NCBI GenBank assembly: GCA_002900995.3
Contig: CM035315.1
Coordinates: 1,411,967-1,475,966, forward strand
DNA: 64,000 nucleotides
Direction of reading: 5' to 3'
From: Ganoderma boninense
Taxonomy: Eukaryota; Basidiomycota; Agaricomycetes; Polyporales; Polyporaceae
Positions 24,392 to 35,869 of this stretch are shown here, piece after piece (the first letter of the stretch is position 1; each line of letters opens with the position of its first letter). The translations under genes were made by a program, and so were the position numbers. The notes below the pieces were generated by a model. The model did not search any database, was not told the DNA's origin, and saw nothing but the letters and a program-made list of their open reading frames with translations.

Positions 24392-26803
24392 ATGCTCCCG
24401 CTGGAAATCCTCGAAGCTGTCATCGACGAAGCCAGCGGCAACTCGGACGCTGGGCCTTCCCTCCGTCATCTCGCGCTCACATGCCGTGCATTCTTACCCC
24501 TTGCCCGCTATCATCTATTCAGCAGCATCCTCATTCAGACGGTAGAACAAATGGAGACCTCCCGCGAGTTCCTCGATTTATGCCCTTGGGTTATACCTCT
24601 CGTGCGGATTGTTTCCCTGTCTGGCATGCTTTTCTTCGACAACGCCATCACAAACATCCGCCTACTCGACGTCGTCCCAGCCCAGCTCCTCTCTCGATTT
24701 CGAAACCTCCATACGTGGAAGATGACGCTGAGAGGATCCGAAAGCGGCTGTGGGGTGCTCCAGGCTTTGCTCTCGCTACATCGCCTTACGCTGTCGTGCT
24801 ACCAGAAATACGGCGCTCACATCCGGAACCTGGAACTGGCGGACATGACATTTGAGAACGTGTCCGACTTCATCGGGCTGGTTTGTCGTCATTCGCAAAT
24901 CTGGAGAGTCTGGTGTTGCACGGGATTTGGCTTGGGATTCTGAACAGCGCCGAAATCACGCTCTTTCCAGCACATGGCCGCCTGAAACCACTTCGACTAA
25001 AACGTCTGCACGTGCGTATGAATCTCCTTACAGTAGTGTCTTTCGCCTCGGTACTAAAATGTTCTTTCACAGGTCGCCACGACCTCGGACGTTCGTGTCC
25101 TCAAGTATTTGCTGAACTCAAGTCAGGCTACACTCAATTGTCTTACCCTAACGCTCGACGAAGGCCTCTACTGTCCCAATTCCCCTGGTGAGGCGTCAGA
25201 ACTCCCCAGAACGTGGCCTTTTGTCCTCATATTTCTACTAGAACAACTGGAAAGTTTGCTCGTTTGCCTTTCGCATCTGTCATCATTAACGTGCATCATT
25301 CCGTGTGGGGGCATCTTCTGGAATGAATACAGCGCTGGCAAATATGGTATACTGGAAGAAATTTGCCGTGCAACGAGGATGTTCGAGAAGGTCCGTCTTC
25401 TCCATGTACAAGATGCGCGGGTGGAGTTCATGCCCAAGAGCATGGCGAGCCTCGGATCCTGCTTGTCATACTGCGCTCAACCTGGCCCGTCATTGGAGGC
25501 ATGTAGAGCCTTGGAAGAGGTTCTCTTTACTTTCCCTCGCCATCGCATTCAGTGCTGTGGTCCAACCACCGTGCGCAGGGCAGGGAGAGTCGATTTCTGG
25601 TCCCCATCAATCAAACGGGCATTCTCGAAGCTGAATGGGCGGGGGCTGCTCACCTTCACCGGTGCCTGTCTGCAACCAACCGGTCGCAAGCATAGCCCTG
25701 AACTTCTCGGCCACGAAGGACCCATTGAATCTCTCATTACTTCTTGCGATGGCAAGTTCGTAGTCACCGGAGCCCAGGACGGGACCATCATCAACTGGAA
25801 CGCGGAGCACCACACGATCGAGCACGAATGGTTCGCACACCGAGGCCCCGTTTCCTCCCTCGCCTTGTCTCCAGACAATCGACGGCTTGTATCTGTTGGC
25901 GGCACGCAGGGAGAGCCGTTTACAGTCTGGGACATCGGCGACGGCGTCCGCAGCATTGTAGCTCTCGGGTCACACAGTGACAGAAGAGGAACCGTCGGCA
26001 CCTGCGTTTGGTCTCCTGACGACACATTCATAGGGTCGGTGTCCGTGGATGGGAGGGCTTGCATCTGGGATGCTCACAGTTTTGAGCAGCGCGATTTCTT
26101 GGACCATCCCCACTGTGCCTCCTTTTTTGGCCCTTCTTGCCTGCAGTTCTCTCCAAATTCGCGCCATCTCGCGTGGGCCTCGGTATCCAAGCTATCGTAT
26201 AGATGTGCAATATGGACTCCCTTCGCCGCGGAGGGACAACTACGGTGGCTTTGGCTTCCTTCGCACCCGAGTTGTGCAAACGTGCCTATCCATGCTCTTT
26301 CATTTGCTCCTGACAGCAAACGCCTCGCTACTGCCCATGGAGCCTTTGCCTTGGTCGGGCACCCTGATGAGTATGTTATTCGGATCTGGGACGTCGTGAC
26401 CGGTGCTGAGCTAGCTGTGCTGAGGGGTCATACATCTCTGGTGGTAGATATTTCATTCTCTCCGGATGGCCGGTCAGTGCTGTCAACTTCTTTCGACGGT
26501 TTTGCGAAGATTTGGGATGTAGAGCATCATGGGGATGAGACTGCCAATGTCTCATTCATGGACGGCAAGTCAGGAGTGTTAAAAGCATGTTTTTTTCCGG
26601 ATGGGATGCACATTGCTACGGTGTCGATGGACGCCAAAGGACAGCTATGGAAAGTAACTGATGGCTCGAAACAGGTGGTGTTCGCTGAGCACAAAGTATT
26701 CGTTACACATTTGGCGAGAACGCCAAATGGGGAGTTCTTGATTTCCGGGGATCGTGAAGGGCTGGTATACATCCGTCGCCTGTCGAGTCCCGCAATCGTC
26801 TAA
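24392..26803 (+). CDS. F-box-like/WD40 fusion protein, copy 2; one frame break in the N-terminal half
   Basis: This is a paralogue of the preceding gene with the same architecture. It begins MLPLEILEAVIDEASGN, followed by LRHLALTCRAFLPLARYHLF, an F-box-like motif. Exons are 24392-25011, 25073-25187 and 25242-26803. The copy-1 intron before the WD40 region is absent, so the leucine-rich middle and the propeller are one open exon. The WD40 part has about eight blades (FTVWDIGDG, CIWDAHSFE, IRIWDVVTG, AKIWDVEHH), intact to the stop. Against copy 1, two extra bases (or one missing) near 24881-24885 throw exon 1 out of frame after VSDFIGLV. The other frame continues as SSFANLESLVLHGIW. The protein could be a substrate adaptor whose propeller reads a partner, by analogy with Cdc4/FBW7. 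That is inference, as the family is not one I can name. Confidence 0.75.
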
Positions 26804-27453
26804 TTCATCCTGTACTCAGATTATGCATAGAGTTTCGATACCGTGTGGATGCGCTTTTCTCTCAAATGGTCTGTTGTTGACTTAAAGGACTCGAGAACAG
26901 TTTCCAACTAGATGAGAATATCAGTACACGCAGTTCGTATGTTGGCTAAATGATCTGCACTTTTCGGTGATGTCAGCTTGGGGTCCGGCCTCATCCGGCC
27001 CGGCGGGGCGAGATCTTGCGCCTCGCGTTGGCACAGCCAGTACTTACAAGTTGAAGTAGTAGGCTCTGGAGCTTTCTGAGAGACAACGACCATCCCGGGG
27101 CCTCTGAAACCACTACTCGCTGAGGACGCGGCCTCGCATATTCAAGCTCCACCACCCAACACGACTCGGAAGGCAGTGAATTCTACCACTCGGAGGCACA
27201 CGGCGTACGTGGAGCACGGATCATATTTGATGCTGTTGGACAGAAGTTCGATGATGCAGTCAAAGACACTTGCAAACTTTGGGCCTGTGAACCGCGGAAG
27301 AGAAGGAAGAGAAGCTTCTCAGTGCCCCCGGCACTGCCATGTTGCTGGCACAGCTTCGAAGCGACCTCCACCTTTCTTCAAGGTATGGCTCTGCATGGGT
27401 CTAGCGGGTCCATTCGACCATTGCTCACACTGCACGCATTCTTCATGTTCAGG
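26804..27453. other. Intergenic between copy 2 and the first DUF6535 gene
   Basis: About 650 bp with no recognised gene. It contains the presumed promoter of the DUF6535 gene that begins at 27454. Confidence 0.5.
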
Positions 27454-29744
27454 ATGGGAAGCTCACGTAGTGAGGTCTCCGACTCGTACCTGTCCGACGT
27501 TGCAAAGCAGGACAATTGGCGCTTACCAACCCGTGAGGTATGCAGGTTCAGCGGCGAGGAGGAATCTGGGCCCTCAGGCTTTTGCTGACGCATGTTTCTA
27601 CCAAAGGAACTGAGAAAGGAACTCCAAGAAGAGTTTAGCGAAGAACAGAAAGCTCAAGTGTGGCAAAATGCAGCTGAAGCGGTGAAGGAGTTCCACGACG
27701 AAATGATCGACCGGTGGCAAAAGGAGATGGACAGTCTCCTTGTCTTCGTCAGTATTCAGTGTGGGGATTCTATTGTGCTCGGAAGGTGCTGACGTTTTCC
27801 TGTATTAGGCGGGTTTGCTGTCGGCGGTCTTGACGGCGTTCAACGTCCAAACGTACCAGCTTCTCCAACCCGATCCCACTGACCCCATGCTCGCAATCCT
27901 CCAACAGATCTCTGTGCAGCTCAACAGTTTCTCCGTCAATCCCCAGTTCATCAACTCTACGCAACCCTCTCGCACCCTGGACCAGATCGAGACGCCATTC
28001 ACGGCACAGCCCTCCGGAATATGGATCAATTCTCTATGGTTCTCCAGTCTCGTCTGCAGTCTCGCGTCGGCTTCTATCGCTCTCATAGTCAAGCAGTGGT
28101 TGAATGGCCTCACGGTTGGACTCTCGGGCACTTCTCGCGAAAGCGCGCGGCTCCGTCAGTACCGGCTCAACGGTCTTCTTCGATGGCACGTCAGCACCAT
28201 CGTCTTCATCCCGTCCATCCTCCTCCAGGTTGCCCTCGTCCTCTTCCTCTCTGGGCTGCTCATCCTCCTCTGGTCGCTGCATCCCACCGTGGCCGTTACC
28301 TCCACATACCTCGTCGCCGCGCTCTTCCTCTTCCTCCTCGTGGTCACGGTCGTGCCCGCCATCTGGTGGGACTGCTGCTACCGCTCCCCCAGGCTGTCGC
28401 CGTCTACATCGCCTTCCGCGCCGTGCGCAACGGCACGATCCGCACGTTGCAAGCAGGCACCTGGACGCTGCGCCACCTCACGCACTTCCGCTTCCGGCTC
28501 CTGCACGCGCTCGACCTCTGGGCGCGCAGCTTCGAGGAAACGCCGCGCTGGCGCGGGCGCGAGCAGTCCGAGATCCTGCGCGCGACGGGTGCGCTCGATC
28601 GCACCACGGCCGTCATGGCGTACACGACGACGTTCGCGACGCGCCATCTCGCCGCTCTGCACGTCGTGCTCGCGGACCTCCCGCGCGAGCAGGTCGCGCT
28701 GTGCTTCGACGACATCTTCCAGGCGTGGGAGGGGCAGTGGGGCAAGAGCGCGTGGCGCCACACGTACGACATCCGCCAGGAGTTCATGGCGCGCCCCGTC
28801 CTCACCGCGCTGCGGCACCTCCTCGCGATCGACAGCGAGAAGCTCTTGCCGGTGTGGCATGCGCAGTGGAGCGCACAGGCGAAGGGGCTGCTGGAGCGCT
28901 TCCTGCCGAACGTGCCGTTCCCGGACGTGGAGTTGTGCACGTCGACGCTGTCGATGCTCGCTGCGGGCCATGGGGACGTGGCGGAGCTCGCGTTGTCCAG
29001 GCTCGAGAACCAGCTGACGATGTACAATGTCAAGGGCATCACTCTGTCCCACAAAGCCTGCCAAACTGGTGAGTGGAGTCCATCACAGTCGTTCGCTGGC
29101 CCGCTCGCGTTGATGCTCAACTTTCACCCCCAGTTTTGTCAATGTACGAATGGCGTCTCAAAGATGGGAACCCCTCTGCGACACGCAACTTTTCCTCCTT
29201 CATGTCGTGGATCAAGTCTGCTCGCGGTGTCTCGAAGTGTCTCACACGGTCGCTTCCCAATAGGCCCTCTCTATCCCCTGAAGAAGAGCAATCGCTGTGC
29301 GATCGTGGGCGGGCCATCCTGTCCTACTTCGCTGACGGGCTTCAAAGCCTCGATTGGAACACAGTGGCCAGCGACATGTCGCTACATGAGCGTGAATCCG
29401 GCCTCCTCCTACATTCCTTCAGCTACGGCATTCAACTCGTCGTGGGGCCACTCGTGCAATTGGGAACTCGCCCGGGCCGGAAGTTCGATGTGCTCTCTCT
29501 GGAGGCAATCTCGGCGTTGGAGGATGCATGGCAGATGATGAAGAGCACGCACCCTAACGTGGACCTGACCATCACTCGCCGTCGCCTCAAGAGAACTGTA
29601 CCCACGGCCAGCGATTCCTTGGATCGGAACTTTGCCGCGCTAAGATCCCGCCCTGCAGACTCGAAGGCTCCTGAAGATCCTGAAAAGGCCGATTCACCTG
29701 ATGTATGCTGCCGCGATCGCTTCATCCTGGAGGGCCGTCACTGA
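27454..29744 (+). CDS. DUF6535 multi-pass membrane protein, copy 1; one-base apparent deletion
   Basis: DUF6535 proteins are basidiomycete-specific predicted membrane proteins of unknown function. Exons are 27454-27537 (84 nt), 27607-27747 (141 nt), 27809-29068 and 29134-29744. The conserved KEMDSLLVF|AGLLSAVLTAFNV junction is present. Several hydrophobic segments follow (AGLLSAVLTAF; WFSSLVCSLASASIALIVKQW; FIPSILLQVALVLFLSGLLILL; YLVAALFLFLLVVTVVPAIWW), then a long soluble part. Exon 3 breaks frame at the C5 run 28386-28390. One more C there would read YRSPQAVAVYIAF and restore the phase needed by the downstream splice. Exon 3 is 1260 nt but should be one base longer. So the gene is either nicked by a single-base loss or affected by a homopolymer error. 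The first two exons match the intact paralogue at 39561-42069 in length and phase. Confidence 0.85.
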
Positions 29745-30407
29745 CATCGGTTTGAGCAGGAAGGCTATGGCCCTCAACCATGTCCAGAACCATCTACGCC
29801 GAATCATATAGTCCTGGCTTACACACAAGATATCCCCGGGCCCGCTGCAGCGAGATCTTCCGATGGACAGAGATGCCTGATTTAGACAGTCCGAATTTTC
29901 CTCTCGTTTGATGGTCGTTGAGCTACGACACAAAGTGATTGTATTAACACACCCTTTTCCCGAAGTCGTTGCAAAGTTTACGAAGGGCTCACCTGTGAAG
30001 TTCTGATCGACAACTTGAAGATGCCTGACCGGGTTGCAAACGCCAAGCTCCCATTCTATCACCACAGTGAATATTTAATCATGAATGACAAATGGATACT
30101 AGCCAAGACTTGCTGTCTGTGAAGTTGGAGAAGGGTGTGAGCGGCATCTGAGGCGCCCAACACCGGCTTTGGCGCTGCGATGTGTGGCAACCGGTCATGG
30201 GTTTCAAGTTCAAGTTTCCGCTGTTGTCCGTCTCTTCCTCTCTGCATGTCTAGCTCTTCGTCCAAAGAGGACCGCATCTGACCCGGAGTAATCTGTTTAT
30301 ACGTTGGCTGGAAGGACCTTGCAATTACAAGACAAGTACTCTCTATCTCAGGCTGGTGTTGAACGTTGAGGTCAAGAAGAACAAGTTGAAAGGAACTGAC
30401 ATCGATC
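29745..30407. other. Intergenic before the F-box gene
   Basis: About 660 bp with no gene recognised. It should hold the F-box gene promoter. Confidence 0.5.
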
Positions 30408-31817
30408 ATGACTTCCGCTGGGTCCGCTGAATCGAGTGTGAGTCGAACTGATTGATGCAAAGCGACGATCATCTACTCACTGGTCATACAGCATACCGCC
30501 GTGCGGCGACCTCTCCCTCCTCTCCCCGAAGATATCATAGCTCAAGTGTGCGATGAGATCTTTGCCACTCCCCTCTACCAATATTCTCTCTCCAGGACAC
30601 TCCCTGGGCTTCCCGGCCCGTATTCCATCCACCTCCATTTCCTACATGGAATCCCTCTAGTTTCGAAACTCTGGTGGAAGCCGGCTACACGGTGCCTCTA
30701 TGAGCACATCATCATCCGTCAGGTCGAGCAGATACCGCTTCTCGTCCGTACACTGACCTCCAAGGATGCGGGACTTGACTTTGGTACTCTCGTGCGGAGA
30801 ATCACTCTGTACGAATGTATCGTGTACCCTGATTCAGACAACGTGGACGAAGACGTTCAGACTATCTTCGAACGGTGCGTCGCTGTCGAGGAGCTGTCAT
30901 TCAAGAGCCACCCGGACTGCAAGGATGTCATCTCAGAGGACGACAAGGTCACGATCTCGGAGAATGGCGCCAATCCCTTGTGGATTTGCCCAAATATTAT
31001 CTTCCCTGCCTTGGGGGCTCGCGGCCCCACGATGCTTCGCAAACTCAGCCTTGTGACACTGAGACACCTCAAATGGCCAGAGAAGGCGACCACTGCCCTC
31101 TACAACGTCATGCTAGCATCTCCTCGCATCGCCACGCTCTCCATCCAGAACATGGAACTTCCGACGGACCTGGTGTCCCCAGTCCTGGAATATCTCGAAG
31201 AGCTGACTCTTCGCCTCCAGCCTTACTCCACCCCTCCTGGCCCGCGCGAGCTCTGGACGTGGGGATTCCCTAACCTCCGCTCCCTCACTCTCCTCAACGC
31301 CATAGAACTCCCTACCATCATCCTGAAGAACCTCGGTAGCACCCTTACGCATCTGCACCTCTGCTACCCGATTACGTGCCAAGCCCTGCAGTCGGCCCTT
31401 CTCTCGGAGTTGTGCCCCGTCCTCGAGCACCTCGTCCTCTGCCCTCGTCTCTTCACGCCGGAACGGCTGTCGGCAGCGTTCATCGTTTCCCCCGATTCTA
31501 GTCCACCCTTCCGGCGGCTCCGCTACCTCGACGTGTGGCTCAGAAGCAACGCTTACCGGAGGACGTGGGGCGCGGACAAGGCTATGGCCTTCGTGGCGCA
31601 CGCGCGGTCGAGCTTCGCGCCAGCGTTGGAGGCCGTGCGCGGCCTGGTCTTACTCTCGTCCTCGAGCGTGCCGACGCCGGAGGAGCTGCCCACGGTGTGC
31701 CACCCGTCAGCACTCGAGGGCCCGGAGGATACACGGGTCGTGTGCGTCTGCGACGTCCCGATGTTGCAAACGGCGTGGTGCGTGCGTCCTGTGGATGACT
31801 GGTGGCTCAGCAGATGA
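30408..31817 (+). CDS. F-box domain protein
   Basis: This is a single F-box protein of the Agaricomycete type, presumably an SCF adaptor. Exon 1 is only 30 nt (30408-30437) and exon 2 is 30492-31817, joined in phase 0 across a 54-nt intron, 451 aa in total. The N-terminus carries PLPPLPEDIIAQVCDEIF and, after a spacer, LHGIPLVSKLWWKPATRCLYEHIII, the usual F-box alpha-helical pattern. The rest has irregular leucine-rich segments (LRKLSLVTLRHL, LEELTLRLQ, LRSLTLLNAIELP, LTHLHLCYPI), consistent with an LRR-like substrate-binding region. The frame is intact. The target is unknown. Confidence 0.8.
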
Positions 31818-32649
31818 TGAGCTGAGGACGACGCGAGGGACAGGACCTGTTAGGAAAGTTGAAAGTTGAAGCTTACCTGAAGGACGGAGAGACTGGTGCG
31901 ATATCACTGGCGATGGTCTTGTGACTCCTTGAACTTGATACTTGTCTTCTGCTGCCGCGGTCGGGCATTTTTTTTCATCGCTGCGTCACAACTGGGGCCC
32001 GAACAAAGTATATGTAGAGTTGTAGGCGGACAACTGCGAGTTCGAAGCTGTTCGAAGTGGACTCGAGGCAGGCCTCCAGGCCTCGCACAGCGTTTCGGAA
32101 CTTGCCGGGCTATTGCATGCTGGCGCCACGACGCCAACACAACCGCGGCAACACCACACGAAACGGCTCGCGGTCCTCTGAGAAGCAGCCGTGCAAGGAT
32201 GTCTACGTCTTGGCTACACCTGTCGCATCCCTCGATGAGACTCGACAATGTCATGCGAACCGAGTTTCCAGCTCTCCGACGTGCGACCGGGGCAAGTTCG
32301 AGAAGATCGACGCGCGCGCAAAGTTGGTCGTACGTACGTGCTGGAATCCGACCTCTCACGCTGTCGGCTCTCGCCCAACGACCGTGATGGATTCCCTCCG
32401 AGCACACTGACTTACTTACATCTCAGAAGATAGACAGTAGACATCATACCGTAAGCGTGTCCTAAAGTCCGCGTTGGTATTGATGGACTTTGGACGCCGT
32501 GGACCAGTCACGATGGCGATCCGGGGGCTGCGCCGTTGCCAAATGATTACAGACCAGCCGCCAGCATCCAGCTCGCCCCGATAACTGCACGAGATGGCTC
32601 TCGTTGACTCTACACTGTCAAGTTCGACCTTGCTTCTTGCTCAGTCGCC
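31818..32649. other. Intergenic; no gene recognised
   Basis: About 830 bp. A minus-strand frame at 31904-32407 is open but has no motif. I see nothing else to report. Confidence 0.5.
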
Positions 32650-34186
32650 ATGTCCGAGACCGTGACTACAAATGCGACCTGTTCCAAGGAATACGATTGG
32701 GTATGTATTGCTAGGCATGCCGTCACTCCAACTTGGAGGAAACTTGTTCATGAACTGACCATTAGTTTCCGCTGCCGCCAGATGACCAATTCACTGGGGC
32801 AGAGCCCGTGCGTAGTCACATCGCACTTGTTCACCTCCTGCGGCGACGGGTGCGACGTCAGTTTCGGTAAGATGCGAGCTCGCAAATCCCTCGCAGTGCC
32901 TTGCTGATCAATTGCCAGATAACTGCACCATACCCGCAGCCCTCAGCCCGGGGACCAACTACACAAACCCCAACGACAGTGGCTTCGGATTCTCCTTCGA
33001 GTATGGCGTGTGTACATGCACCACGGTGTGGTACTCGACGTTGTCGGCCTGCGCCGCGTGTCAAGGGCGCGGTCTCTCGATCGACCCGTAGGTAACCTCC
33101 ATATGAGTGCGCCGACCATCGATTCTTATTTCTAATGCGTCCCCCTGCAGATGGATTGTTTACTCTGCGCAATGCGACCCTCTCTATATTCAGAAGTAGG
33201 TGCATCGAGTGTACATAGTCTTTCTCGTCCCTCTAACGAGCAAGATCGAAGATTCCCAAACCCCATACCCAATGGTACCGCAGTCCCAGGATGGGCCTTC
33301 CTACCGATATCGGTGAGATCCACAGATGAAAGTAATATTGTACTGTTCGCTGAACACACGTCACAGAACGACATGTTCGATCTGAGCGCGGCTCAAGCAC
33401 TTGCTTCGATCCGTAAGTTTCCTCTGGTCGACCCAGAGGCTCAGCAGTTATTCTGACATACATAACCATGTCACAGATCCGGCGGAGAACCAAGCACCAA
33501 CCGTCATTCCTGGGCAACTCTCGAGCACGACGTTGCCCACCAGTGCCCATTCACCCATCTCCACAGCTTCAGAAACTTCCACGACTACGCCAACTTCGAA
33601 CCCGGCTGTATCGAAGACGAACCTTGCCGGAATAATCGCAGGCAGCGTGATCGGCGGCGGGGTCTTCTTCTTGGCCCTCGCAGCCCTGACATTCTGCTAC
33701 GTCAGAAGACGGCGCAGTAGGCTCTACATCGACAGTGAGTGGCTGCTTCTCGTCTTGTTCCTATTCGTCTCTCTGATCGCACAATGCGTCCATCCAGAAC
33801 TCGAAGAACAACAGGATCTCCCGCCCACTCCCGACCCCTATACAGCCTCCCCGACATCCTCCGCCCCAACTCGGCCGCTGAAGTCTGCCACGACAACAAG
33901 GACCTCTGGCGCGGCGCATACAAGCAGCTCCAACCACACAGTCCTCACCGACGTCGCCGGCTTCCCCTCGTCCCGCTCGCCGCCTACGAGCAAACCCTCA
34001 TCGAGCCCGACGGCAACGGCGACGGCGGCAGCGTCTCCGCAAAGCCTCACGGCGGGGCGCGTGCGCTCTGGTCCTGTCCCAGTCTCTGGCTCGTCGTCTC
34101 ATACTATTATTCCTGAGCAGGAATCGGACTCGGGGTGGCGGGAGGGCCGCCCTGGGACGCTCCCTCCGCCGTATACGGCGGACTGA
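32650..34186 (+). CDS. Cys-rich ectodomain, Ser/Thr stalk, single-TM protein
   Basis: This is an eight-exon gene (32650-32700, 32782-32866, 32919-33087, 33151-33195, 33252-33312, 33367-33412, 33477-33734, 33798-34186) totalling 1104 nt, 367 aa. The N-terminal region has the Cys pattern of a common Agaricomycete family: NSLGQSPC, CGDGC, CTIPAALSPGTNYT, CTCTTVWYSTLSACAACQG, WIVYSAQC, then FPNPIPNGTAVPGWAFLPIS. A Ser/Thr-rich stalk follows (about 168-196), then a membrane helix at about 203-226 (AGIIAGSVIGGGVFFLALAALTF) and a basic stop-transfer RRRRSR. The cytoplasmic tail ends TLPPPYTAD. This looks like a cell-surface protein or sensor of unknown ligand. No signal peptide is visible at the chosen ATG, so an upstream exon or another start is likely. 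The acceptor of exon 5 (AAG) is the least certain junction. Confidence 0.8.
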
Positions 34187-35869
34187 TCGCGGTGAGGTCG
34201 ACCATGCTTCGACTTTTCAGCTGTATTTGTACATGTTACTCGTCCCGTTCGTCTACCCTCAGGCTACTTATTGTCAGTCTTCTCCTGTAAGCACTTCCCC
34301 CAAGCATATTCAATATCGTGATCGCGGAGTCCCAAAACCAGGTCTTCGACTCAGGACGCGCGCCTCAGAGGGCGCATTGCGCCGTCTCAGAGACCCCCAG
34401 GCTCAGGGTCCTACTTCCCATACAAGCCGCCCTACACTGTCGTACACATACAGCATACGCGTTACACAGACGCTACGCGAACCGCCACGACAAGAGGAAC
34501 ACAATGCTTTCGGGAAGCTCGCTGAGTTTGTCAGCGCACGCCGCACGGCCACCGAAACCACCACGTACGAGAGGCGCCACTTGCCGCGCTCGGCACCCGC
34601 GGTTTCCCCGTCGCCACACCTGGCGAGCCCCCACGGTGATGCCTGGTGATGCGTATGATCTGCAGCATATTGCGGGTTGCGGGTTGCGGGTTGCGGGTCG
34701 CGGATGGCGGTGGGTGGACCCACAACACACGATCGGTGCATGTCGGCACCGGCGGTGTGGGTGCCCGCACCGAGTCGGGGTTTCACCAACGGGTGGTTAT
34801 CATCGGGGATGTTGCGATGGAGCTCCGACACTAGGCCGACGGTCGCGTGTATAGGATACAATTGCCAAGCCGTTGCGTTGTGAAGTGCCGTCCGCAAACG
34901 TACGGCAGTCGCGTCACCCGGGTGCCTTGAGACCGTCCAACGTATCACGACCTGCTGTAGTATGAGACAGTTCTAGACGCGAAGGATACCGATGAGCGAC
35001 GGTTACTTAAATATAAGTATAAAATGTCGCGGTCATTTGACTGGCTCACCGACCACCGCCGTATTGGTGCCGTGGGGACGGACGCGGACATAAGGAGGAG
35101 CGGAGAAACACTGTATCGAAGTCAAAACAATGCAAAGAAAACAAGTGTAGTGCATGGGAGGGTATGGTATGTACTAGTACTAGTATGCGAAGGCGTGTGT
35201 GGGTGTCTGTGCGGGGGCTATCCGACATATAGAGAACAACGAATACATACAGAGGGTGTACAGTAAAGTGTCTAATGTAGGGGCGGATAAATTATGTTCT
35301 TGTTGTTGCTGTGAGCGAAGGCGGACGGCGAGGCAGTGTCGCCTAGAAGCATTGCAAGGTGGTATGGGGCAGTTGCAGGATATCGACGGGTACAAATGGG
35401 TGGTAGTGATGGTGGTTGTGGTGTGGTTGTGGGTTGTGGCGAAGATAGAACATGATGATGGCGACGATAGTGGTAATGGCGGAATTTGGTATTCTCGACC
35501 CATCGAGGGCGCCCACAACAGCAGAAAGCAAATGCAGAACGGTCCATATGCAGGCACAGTAAGTAAGTGAGTAAGTGGGTATGCCTAAACGACAGCCAAA
35601 ACCCCAAAACGACGGTGAACGAAATCGCCCGCGTGTGCATCAGATCGGCGGCGGAGCGGCGAGCGAACCACAGAACCTCGGACGTCGACGGCATACCAGC
35701 GGATGGTCCACGGTCCACGGTCCAGGCCATCGATCTTGGCGAACACCCCAGGCGGCACCAGTGCGGACGGCGTAAGACAGCGGCATGTGTGCGTGCCCCC
35801 CGAGCATCAAGGGGCATCGATCATTAATTCGGGCGAGCCGTGCATGACATGACACTGACATGGCGCGTC
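34187..35869. other. Intergenic between convergent genes; no gene recognised
   Basis: About 1.7 kb between the stop of the single-TM gene and the stop of the DUF7729 gene. It contains a four-copy 7-bp repeat at 34671-34698. No coding or RNA gene is supported. Confidence 0.5.
34671..34698. repeat. Short tandem repeat (TGCGGGT)4
   Basis: Four perfect copies of the heptamer TGCGGGT are followed by degenerate CGCGGAT. It lies in intergenic DNA and is not the TTAGGG telomere repeat. Confidence 0.95.

Larger units (their letters stand above)
21473..26803 (+). repeat. Tandem duplication: two F-box/WD40 units with their upstream regions
   Basis: Two head-to-tail units start about 146 and 140 bp upstream of their ATGs with a shared 16-mer (CTATCTCGATGCAGCG at 21473 and 24252). 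The order of domains is the same, and intron positions are conserved (after the LH codon pair, and after the next exon). The second intron is 54 nt in both. Protein similarity is clear but far from identical, so the duplication is not recent. Confidence 0.8.

Noticed and set aside
21619..26803. NLR-type receptor (NACHT/NB-ARC with WD40)
   Set aside because: No Walker A/B or NACHT motif lies N-terminal to the WD40 repeats. The N-terminal part is F-box-like with leucine-rich segments.
34671..34698. Heptamer repeat as a telomere-like or CRISPR-like array
   Set aside because: Only four direct copies without spacers, and not the TTAGGG telomere unit. It is a simple short tandem repeat.
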